A DNA stretch of 64,000 nucleotides. Source: Streptomyces populi (lineage in GTDB: Bacteria > Actinomycetota > Actinomycetes > Streptomycetales > Streptomycetaceae). Below the pieces are notes generated by a model. It saw only the letters and a list, made by a program, of their open reading frames with translations. It had not been told where the DNA came from and ran no database searches. The translations under genes and the position numbers were made by a program. Where the stretch lies: contig NZ_KZ626878.1 in assembly GCF_002911015.1 (NCBI RefSeq), forward strand, positions 1-64,000, given 5' to 3'. Numbering within the stretch: the stretch's first letter is position 1; every line of letters starts with the position of its first letter. Below are positions 1 to 7,437 of this stretch, one piece after another.

Positions 1-9
1 TCGCCCCCG

Positions 10-53
10 GGGGCTCCGCCCCGGACCCCGCTCCTCAGACGCCGGAGGGGCCG
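10..53. repeat. Dispersed repeat A, copy 1
   Basis: A GC-rich block beginning GGGGCTCCGCCCCGGACCCC is seen three times in the window (10-53, 26909-26958, 39181-39230). This copy differs from the other two at a few positions in its right half. It lies beyond the 3' end of the minus-strand otsA gene. Blocks of this kind are common between Streptomyces genes. A function in transcription termination or RNA stability is only inferred. Confidence 0.8.
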
Positions 54-108
54 AAACCTTCCCGCTGGAACCTTCCCGGAGTGTGCCCGCACCCGGGATC
101 CGGCGTGA

Positions 109-194
109 GGGGCCGTGCCGGTACATCGATGCCCGTCGCCACCGACGCCCACGCCTCACCCGACGGCGACGGGCTGATGCACCGGCACGGCCCC
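109..194. repeat. Dispersed hairpin repeat B, copy 1
   Basis: An 86-bp element with long inverted arms: GGGGCCGTGCCGGT at 109-122 pairs with ACCGGCACGGCCCC at 181-194, and GCCCGTCGCC at 131-140 pairs with GGCGACGGGC at 165-174. A second copy at 39290-39376 carries a compensatory change in both outer arms (T-A becomes C-G). It lies about 50-130 nt past the otsA stop on that gene's transcript and could form its 3' hairpin. In both places it follows repeat A by about 60 bp. Confidence 0.8.
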
Positions 195-242
195 GCCCCA
201 CGACGCACCGGCACCGAACCCGCGACCGCCGTCCGCTCCTGC

Positions 243-1700
243 TCAGGACTCCAGTTCGCGCAGTTGGTCCAGGAACCACTGGGCCGGGGGCAGGGCGGTC
301 GCCGCGGCGGCCAGGCGCTTGGTGCGTTCGGCCCGTTCGCCGGGCTGCATGCCGAGGGCCTCGTGCAGCGCCCGCGCCGTGCCGGTGACGTCGTACGGGT
401 TCACCGTGATCGCGTCCTCGCCCAGTTCCTCGTAGGCGCCGGCCTCCCGCGACAGGACCAGCGCGCAGCCCTCGTCGGAGACGACCGGGACCTCCTTGGC
501 GACGAGGTTCATGCCGTCCCGGATGGGGTTGACGAGGGCGACGTCGGCCAGCCGGTAGGCGGCGAGCGAGCGTGCGAAGTCGTCCTTCACGTGCAGCACC
601 ACCGGGGTCCAGCCCGGCGTCCCGTAGCGGGAGTTGATCTCGTCGGCGAGCCGCTGCACCTCGGCCGTGTAGTCCCGGTACACCGCGAGGTCCTGCCGCG
701 ACGGATAGGCGAAGGCCACGTGGACCACCCGCTCGCGCCACTCGGGGTGGTCGTCGAGCAGCTGCCGGTACGCCAGCAGTCCCCGCACGATGTTCTTGGA
801 CAGCTCGGTCCGGTCGACGCGCACGATCGTCCTGCGGTCCGCGCCGATCTCCTCGCGCAGCGCGGCCATCCGTTCCCCGACGTCCGCCCGGTGCGAGCGC
901 TCGCGCAGGAACTCGGCGTCCGCGCCCAGGCCGTGCACCCCGATCCGGGTCTCGCGCACGGTCGTCCCGGAGCCGTCCAGGTGCCCCGCCGCCCGGGGTT
1001 CTCCCGAGGCCCAGGACCCGGTCCAGCGCCCGGGGTCGGCGGTCTCCGCGCAGCGCAGGAACGCCGTGGCCCACCGCCAGGTCAGGAACGCCACCCGGTC
1101 CGCGCCGAGCATGCCCGCCAGCAGCTCCGCGCGGATGTCGTCGGGGAGCATCCGGAAGTAGTCCTCGGGCGCCCACGGGGTGTGGGAGAAGTGACCGATG
1201 CGCAGGTCGGGGCGCAGCTCGCGGAGCATGCCCGGCACCAGGCACAGGTGGTAGTCCTGGACCAGCACGGCCGCGCCCTCGGCCGCTTCCTCGGCGAGCG
1301 CCTCGGCGAAGGCCCGGTTGTACGTCCGGTACGACTCCCACCGGCGCCTGAACCCGGCGTCGAAGACCGGCTCCAGCGGGGTCTGGTAGAGCATGTGGTG
1401 GACGAACCACAGCACCGAGTTGGCGATGCCGTTGTACGCGTCGGCGTGCACCTCGGCGTCGACGGCCAGCATCCGCACACCGTCCTCGTGGACCCCGCGC
1501 CGCACGGCCTCCCGGTCACCGTCGCCGAGGGCCGAGCAGACCCAGAGGGCGCCCGCGTCCGGCCCGATCGCCGAGAGTCCCGAGACGAGGCCGCCGCCGC
1601 CGCGTCTGGCGTCCAGCGAGCCGTCCTCCCGTACCTGGTAGGTGACCGGGCCGCGGTTGGAGGCGACCAGAATCCTGTGGGCACCATGCGTTGAAGCCAT
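243..1700 (-). CDS. otsA: Trehalose-6-phosphate synthase (GT20)
   Basis: A 485-aa retaining glycosyltransferase of family GT20 that makes trehalose 6-phosphate from a nucleotide-activated glucose and glucose 6-phosphate in the cytoplasm. Family motifs seen are ASNRGPVTY near the N-terminus, VQDYHL, GHFSHTPWAPEDYF, RVDRTELSKNI, and the C-terminal donor-site stretch LVNPIRDGMNLVAKE. The length is normal. The ATG at 1700 is preferred over an upstream in-frame start because the protein then begins just before the first beta strand. There is no Shine-Dalgarno sequence, but a -10-like hexamer lies 7 nt upstream, so the mRNA may be leaderless. gpgS lies 78 bp upstream on the same strand. No otsB phosphatase is visible in the window. 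Confidence 0.95.
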   Translation of the reverse strand: MASTHGAHRILVASNRGPVTYQVREDGSLDARRGGGGLVSGLSAIGPDAGALWVCSALGDGDREAVRRGVHEDGVRMLAVDAEVHADAYNGIANSVLWFVHHMLYQTPLEPVFDAGFRRRWESYRTYNRAFAEALAEEAAEGAAVLVQDYHLCLVPGMLRELRPDLRIGHFSHTPWAPEDYFRMLPDDIRAELLAGMLGADRVAFLTWRWATAFLRCAETADPGRWTGSWASGEPRAAGHLDGSGTTVRETRIGVHGLGADAEFLRERSHRADVGERMAALREEIGADRRTIVRVDRTELSKNIVRGLLAYRQLLDDHPEWRERVVHVAFAYPSRQDLAVYRDYTAEVQRLADEINSRYGTPGWTPVVLHVKDDFARSLAAYRLADVALVNPIRDGMNLVAKEVPVVSDEGCALVLSREAGAYEELGEDAITVNPYDVTGTARALHEALGMQPGERAERTKRLAAAATALPPAQWFLDQLRELES

Positions 1701-1707
1701 GCCTCGA

Positions 1708-1736
1708 AACCTAGCCCCGTGTCGAAACAATCAAAC
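1708..1736 (-). promoter_or_regulatory. Candidate otsA promoter (leaderless)
   Basis: Read on the minus strand, GTTTGA (1736-1731) is followed after 17 nt by TAGGTT (1713-1708), then 7 nt and the ATG of otsA. This spacing fits a housekeeping sigma-factor promoter whose transcript starts at or next to the start codon. Confidence 0.5.
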
Positions 1737-1778
1737 GCGCCCTTCGGCCGTATGCGATCGACGGCCGTCGGCGCCCGG

Positions 1779-2723
1779 CTATGCGGCTTTGCGCCGCTGG
1801 TACTCGGAGATTTCGGTCATCGGGGGCCTTTCCTCGGTGTCCACGGAGTACGTGCGCGGCCGGAAACCGTCCCGGTCGCGCTCGAACTGGGTGAGGGAGG
1901 GGCGGATCAGGTGGCCGCGCGCCAGCCGGAGCTGTGCGGTGCGGTAGATCGCGGCGGCCATGCGGCCCAGCGCCTGGCCGTCCTGGTGGCGGTGCTTGCG
2001 CACCCCGACGTCGACCTGGGCGAGGGCGTCCAGGCCCACCAGGTGCAGGGCGTCGACGAGCATGCCCAGTTCGACGCCGTAGCCGACGGGGAAGGGGAGC
2101 TGTTCGAGCAGCGAGCGGCGGGCCGCGTACTCGCCGCCGAGCGGCTGGACGAAGCCCGCGAGCTGCGGCCAGTGCATGTTCAGCAGGGGGCGGGCCATCA
2201 GCTCGGTGACCCGGCCGCCCTGCCCGCCGGTGCCGGCCAGCGGGCGGTCGTACATGGCCTTGACCAGGTCGACGCCGGGCTCGGTGAGCAGGGGGCCCAC
2301 GATCCCGGAGACGAAGTCGGACGAGAACTCCTTCAGGTCGGCGTCGACGAAACAGACGATGTCCCCGCTCGTCACGAGCAGCGACCGCCACAGCACCTCG
2401 CCCTTGCCGGGCACGGCCGGGATCCGCGGGAGGATGTCGTCGCGGTGCACGACCCGCGCGCCCGCGGCGGCGGCGACCGCGGAGGTGCGGTCGGTGGAGC
2501 CCGAGTCGACGACGACGATCTCGTCGACGAGGGGCACCTGCTGCATCAGGTCGTGCCGGATGACCGAGACGATCTCGCCGACCGTCTCCTCCTCGTTGAG
2601 CGCGGGCAGCACCACGCTGACCGTCGACCCGGTGGCGCGTTTGGCCGCCATGAGCCTGTGGAGCGGGCGGTCGGTCACGGACCAGGAGCGTGTGCTCAGC
2701 CAGCTCTCGACTTCTCTCAGCAC
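1779..2723 (-). CDS. gpgS: Glucosyl-3-phosphoglycerate synthase
   Basis: A 314-aa GT-A fold glycosyltransferase (GT81/GT2-like) expected to transfer glucose from a nucleotide sugar to 3-phosphoglycerate, the first step to glucosylglycerate. The N-terminus has the actinobacterial GpgS signature: SWSVTDRPLHRLMAAKR precedes the first strand SVVLPALNEEETV. VDSGSTDRT and the metal-binding VCFVDADLKEF follow. That conserved N-terminus supports the start at 2723 rather than the internal Met. otsA lies downstream on the same strand, so two compatible-solute/sugar pathways are neighbours. Mycobacterial homologues feed methylglucose lipopolysaccharide synthesis; the end product here cannot be read from the sequence. 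Confidence 0.88.
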   Translation of the reverse strand: MLREVESWLSTRSWSVTDRPLHRLMAAKRATGSTVSVVLPALNEEETVGEIVSVIRHDLMQQVPLVDEIVVVDSGSTDRTSAVAAAAGARVVHRDDILPRIPAVPGKGEVLWRSLLVTSGDIVCFVDADLKEFSSDFVSGIVGPLLTEPGVDLVKAMYDRPLAGTGGQGGRVTELMARPLLNMHWPQLAGFVQPLGGEYAARRSLLEQLPFPVGYGVELGMLVDALHLVGLDALAQVDVGVRKHRHQDGQALGRMAAAIYRTAQLRLARGHLIRPSLTQFERDRDGFRPRTYSVDTEERPPMTEISEYQRRKAA

Positions 2724-2929
2724 CGTCTGCGGCTCCTCACTGTCTGATCACACGCTCTCATCGGCGTGCCCGCTGCGGCCAGCGGCAGATCGATTGGCTC
2801 GTCTCGCGGTTCGGACGACTATCTCAACTGTCCTGGGCTTCGGTTACAGTCTTGAACAACGCGCATGACCATCGCATGTCCTGGATCTTCGGCGCGTATC
2901 GCGTTCAACAGTTCAACAATCAAATACCG

Positions 2930-3082
2930 CTCATCCAGAGGGGCAGAGGGATACGGCCCGATGAAGCCCCGGCAACCCTCCAGCCGGTCTCGTACCGATC
3001 GATGTCGATCGCGTCGCGGGGCTCCCGGCTAGGGAAGGTGCCAAATCCGTCTCACGGCGAAGTGCGCCGTGAGGAAGATGAG
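2930..3082 (+). promoter_or_regulatory. SAM-I (S-box) riboswitch
   Basis: The leader matches the SAM-I consensus: AGAGGGATACGGCCCGATGA, then GAAGCCCCGGCAACC, a variable P3, then GGTGCCAAATCC and a P4 hairpin (CTCACGGC paired with GCCGTGAG). P1 can form between CTCATC (2930-2935) and GATGAG (3077-3082). The 3' strand of P1 runs into AGGAG (3081-3085), the only good Shine-Dalgarno sequence before the downstream ATG, so SAM binding probably blocks translation. The 206 bp between gpgS (divergent) and this element must hold the promoters; it is AT-richer near 2905-2928. Confidence 0.93.
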
Positions 3083-3101
3083 GAGAAAGGGCCTCGCCTC
3101 C

Positions 3102-4400
3102 ATGGCTGCGCAGACAGTTGCAAGCACCACGAACTCCGCCGACACGGTCGACCTCGGTCCGGCCGCGGCGCTTTCCTGCCGCGAGTGCGGACACCGCGTC
3201 CCGCTCGGCCCGGTCTTCGCCTGCGAGGAGTGTTTCGGCCCGCTGGAGATCGCCTACGACTTCTCGGCCTACGACACCGAGGAGCTCCGCAAGCTGATCG
3301 AAGCGGGACCCGCGAACATCTGGCGCTACGCGCCGCTGCTGCCCGTCCCCGCGGACGTGGCGGACAAGCCGAACATCAACCCCGGCTGGACCAAGCTCGT
3401 CCAGGCCGACAACCTGGCCCGTGAGCTGGGTGTCGACGCCGGGAAGCTCTTCGTCAAGGACGACTCCGGCAACCCGACGCACTCCTTCAAGGACCGCGTC
3501 GTCGCCCAGGCCCTCGAAGCGGCCCGCGCCTTCGGGTTCACCACCCTCTCCTGCTCCTCCACCGGCAACCTCGCCGGAGCGGTGGGCGCCGCGGCGGCCC
3601 GCGCCGGCTTCCGTTCCTGCGTGTTCATCCCGCACGACCTGGAGCAGGGCAAGGTCGTCATGGCCGCGGTCTACGGCGGCGAACTCGTCGGCATCGAGGG
3701 CAACTACGACGACGTGAACCGTTTCTGCTCCGAGCTGATCGGCGATCCGGCCGGAGAGGGCTGGGGCTTCGTCAACGTCAACCTGCGGCCCTACTACGCC
3801 GAGGGCTCCAAGACGCTGGCGTACGAGATCTGCGAGCAGCTCGGCTGGAAGCTCCCCGACCAGCTCGTCGTGCCGATCGCCTCCGGCTCCCAGCTCACGA
3901 AGATCGACAAGGGGCTCCAGGAGCTGATCAAGCTCGGGCTCGTCGAGGACAGGCCGTACAAGATCTTCGGTGCCCAGGCCGAGGGCTGCTCCCCGGTCTC
4001 CGTCGCCTACAAGGCAGGCCACGACGTCGTGCGGCCGCAGAAGCCGGACACCATCGCCAAGTCGCTCGCCATCGGCAACCCCGCGGACGGACCGTACGTG
4101 CTGGACATCGCGCGGCGCACCGGCGGCGCGGTGGAGGACGTGAACGACGAGCAGATCGTCGACGCGATCAAGCTGCTCGCGCGCACCGAGGGCATCTTCG
4201 CCGAGACGGCCGGCGGTGTGACCGTCGGCGTCACCCGCAAGCTGATCGAGAACGGTCTCCTGGACCCGACCCTGACGACGGTCGTGCTGAACACCGGCGA
4301 CGGCCTCAAGACCCTGGACGCGGTGGCCTCCGACACCGGGCTGACCGCGACCATCCGTCCGAACCTCGACTCCTTCCGAGAGGCTGGCCTCGCATCATGA
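3102..4400 (+). CDS. thrC: Threonine-synthase-like PLP enzyme under SAM riboswitch
   Basis: A 432-aa fold-type II PLP enzyme of the threonine synthase family, which acts on O-phosphohomoserine. An N-terminal zinc ribbon is visible (C26, C29, C41, C44), followed by the PLP-lysine motif DSGNPTHSFKD with K130. A GTG at 3069 would lie inside the riboswitch, so I choose the ATG at 3102; ATG 3078 is a weaker alternative. The stop overlaps the next start (ATGA), coupling it to a sulfur-carrier protein. A SAM riboswitch makes little sense for threonine synthesis, so the enzyme may replace the phosphate with sulfide from the carrier to make homocysteine. I recall a MetM/MetO pathway of this kind reported in Streptomyces but cannot verify it here. 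The default name threonine synthase may be wrong. Confidence 0.85.
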   Translation: MAAQTVASTTNSADTVDLGPAAALSCRECGHRVPLGPVFACEECFGPLEIAYDFSAYDTEELRKLIEAGPANIWRYAPLLPVPADVADKPNINPGWTKLVQADNLARELGVDAGKLFVKDDSGNPTHSFKDRVVAQALEAARAFGFTTLSCSSTGNLAGAVGAAAARAGFRSCVFIPHDLEQGKVVMAAVYGGELVGIEGNYDDVNRFCSELIGDPAGEGWGFVNVNLRPYYAEGSKTLAYEICEQLGWKLPDQLVVPIASGSQLTKIDKGLQELIKLGLVEDRPYKIFGAQAEGCSPVSVAYKAGHDVVRPQKPDTIAKSLAIGNPADGPYVLDIARRTGGAVEDVNDEQIVDAIKLLARTEGIFAETAGGVTVGVTRKLIENGLLDPTLTTVVLNTGDGLKTLDAVASDTGLTATIRPNLDSFREAGLAS

Positions 4401-4672
4401 GCGTCAACGTCCGCATCCCCACCATCCTGCGCACCTACACCGGTGGCGCCGCCGAGGTGAAGGCCGAGGGCGCGACCCTCGCCGAGGTCATCGCCGACCT
4501 GGAGAAGAACCACACGGGCATCGCCGCGCGCGTCCTGGACGACCAGGGCAAGCTGCGCCGCTTCGTGAACGTGTACGTCAACGACGACGACGTGCGCTTC
4601 GAGCAGGGCCTGGAGACGGCGACCCCGGACGGCGCGGGCGTCTCGATCATTCCGGCCGTCGCCGGAGGCTGA
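4397..4672 (+). CDS. ThiS/MoaD-like sulfur-carrier protein
   Basis: A 91-aa ubiquitin-fold protein with the MoaD/ThiS pattern: starts SVNVRIPTILRTYTGG, contains RFVNVYVNDDDVR, and ends SIIPAVAGG. The free C-terminal Gly-Gly is the site that an E1-like enzyme adenylates and converts to a thiocarboxylate. Its ATG overlaps the stop of the threonine-synthase-like gene by four bases, so the two are translated together, and both fall under the SAM riboswitch. Neither a MoeB/ThiF-type activator nor thiamine or molybdopterin genes are in the window. Relatives donate sulfur in cysteine (CysO) or homocysteine synthesis; the neighbour suggests the latter. Confidence 0.88.
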   Translation: MSVNVRIPTILRTYTGGAAEVKAEGATLAEVIADLEKNHTGIAARVLDDQGKLRRFVNVYVNDDDVRFEQGLETATPDGAGVSIIPAVAGG

Positions 4673-4710
4673 TCGTTACCCTCGGTAATGCCGAACACGC
4701 TGAGTTCATC

Positions 4711-4749
4711 GAATTGCCCCCTCCGTGAGAGAAACGGAGGGGGCAATTC
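4711..4749 (+). terminator. Rho-independent-like terminator
   Basis: A perfect 16-bp stem, GAATTGCCCCCTCCGT (4711-4726) with its complement at 4734-4749, and a 7-nt loop. It lies 38 bp after the sulfur-carrier gene and closes the riboswitch operon. Confidence 0.9.
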
Positions 4750-5113
4750 TGTAGGGTTGAGCGCGCTAGAGTTGGGGAAACCACTCCGCTTTCGATGTTG
4801 GTTTCATGCCGGACGCATATGAGTGACCGTTCGGCGGCCGACAAGAAGTAGCCAAAGTGGATCGCCTTTTTGGGCATTTTATGGCATTTGCGGGGCCCGA
4901 ATTGCCCCGGATCTTCGCGTATCCTCCGCATATCATTGATCAGCCATGCCCAGAATTCTCGTCCGATTGACCTGTTGCAGAGGGCAGTTGGACAGATACA
5001 TTCAGCCGCGGTCGACGCGTTCCGGCGCACACCCCCAACCGTTGGGGGGTGAGGTCTGACCCGGATCCGCGAAGTGTGGATCTGTGCAAGGGCCAGTAAT
5101 AGGGGAGTTAGGC
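4750..5113 (+). other. Intergenic region and probable leader of the cold-shock gene
   Basis: No coding signal is seen. The stretch is AT-richer than its surroundings around 4855-4890, where a promoter is likely. Just before the gene, ACCCCC (5031-5036) and GGGGGT (5045-5050) can form a small hairpin. A long untranslated leader is usual for cold-shock genes and may be temperature-sensing here. The Shine-Dalgarno sequence AGGGGAG begins at 5101. Confidence 0.5.
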
Positions 5114-5317
5114 ATGGCTCAGGGCACCGTCAAGTGGTTCAACGCGGAGAAGGGGTACGGCTTCATCGCGGTCGACGGTGGTGCGGACGTCTTCGTGCAC
5201 TACAGCGCGATTCAGATGGACGGCTACCGCACCCTTGAAGAGGGTCAGCGAGTGGAGTTCGAGATCTCGCAGGGCCAGAAGGGTCCGCAGGCGGACATGG
5301 TCAAACTCGCCGTCTGA
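5114..5317 (+). CDS. CspA-family cold-shock protein
   Basis: A 67-aa single cold-shock domain protein, the standard length of the Streptomyces 7-kDa class. It starts MAQGTVKWFNAEKGYGFI, which contains RNP1 (KGYGFI); RNP2 is VFVHY. It should bind single-stranded nucleic acid and act as an RNA chaperone. The ATG at 5114 follows AGGGGAG by about six bases; the longer in-frame extension has no homology to the fold. It stands alone between two strong hairpins. Confidence 0.95.
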   Translation: MAQGTVKWFNAEKGYGFIAVDGGADVFVHYSAIQMDGYRTLEEGQRVEFEISQGQKGPQADMVKLAV

Positions 5318-5345
5318 TCGGGCGCGAACGACCACCGACTCACTC

Positions 5346-5393
5346 ACGCACGAGGGGCCCGCATCCCGCAGGGGATGCGGGCCCCTCGTGCGT
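5346..5393 (+). terminator. Long hairpin terminator after the cold-shock gene
   Basis: A 22-bp perfect stem (5346-5367 with 5372-5393) around a GCAG loop. There is no U-tract, which is usual for Streptomyces terminators. Confidence 0.85.
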
Positions 5394-5499
5394 CCATGGC
5401 CGGCTCTCCCGCGTAGTGCGTGCGCCCGCGTGCCCGCGAGCGCCCTCGGTCAGGGCGCCGCGAGGAGGCTGCTCGGCGGCCCTGTTTTGCCGAGAGGCG

Positions 5500-5562
5500 C
5501 TTGCACTCGCAGGGGTCGAGTGCTAATCATTGGCGTTAGCACTCTCCGAGTGAGAGTGACAG
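5500..5562 (+). promoter_or_regulatory. groEL promoter with two CIRCE-like HrcA operators
   Basis: The first element is CTTGCACTC (5500-5508), 9 nt, then a perfect GAGTGCTAA (5518-5526). The second is a perfect TTAGCACTC (5536-5544), 9 nt, then GAGTGACAG (5554-5562), degraded in its last four bases. The consensus is TTAGCACTC-N9-GAGTGCTAA. TTGCAC (5501-5506) and TAATCA (5524-5529) with 17 nt between could be the -35 and -10, so the first operator covers the promoter. HrcA repression released by heat is the expected control. Confidence 0.88.
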
Positions 5563-5687
5563 AACTTGGATCGGGCCGGCGAGGTCCGCGGGCCTGTGGG
5601 GCAAGGAACCACAGGGCTCGGGGGCCGTCCGTCGCGGGCGTGGGCGCGATCCGGAGCAATCCACCCCGTCCGGGAGGACCACTTCAC

Positions 5688-7310
<1,623 letters not shown>

Positions 7311-7346
7311 TCCCTTCGCGGATCGGCGGTTCGTCGCAGTACGGAA

Positions 7347-7387
7347 CCGAGGGCGGCACCCCCTTCAGAAGGGGGTGCCGCCCTCGG
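7347..7387. terminator. Bidirectional terminator between groEL and the PLD gene
   Basis: A 19-bp stem (7347-7365 with 7369-7387) and a 3-nt loop between two convergent genes. Confidence 0.85.
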
Positions 7388-7437
7388 GCGTTCACGGCCT
7401 CCCGCCGCGGCCGGCCGAGCCGCGGCGGGAGGGACGG

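Noticed and set aside
3069..3101. GTG at 3069 as the start of the threonine-synthase-like gene
   Set aside because: It lies within the riboswitch, has no ribosome site, and adds basic residues unlike the family N-terminus.
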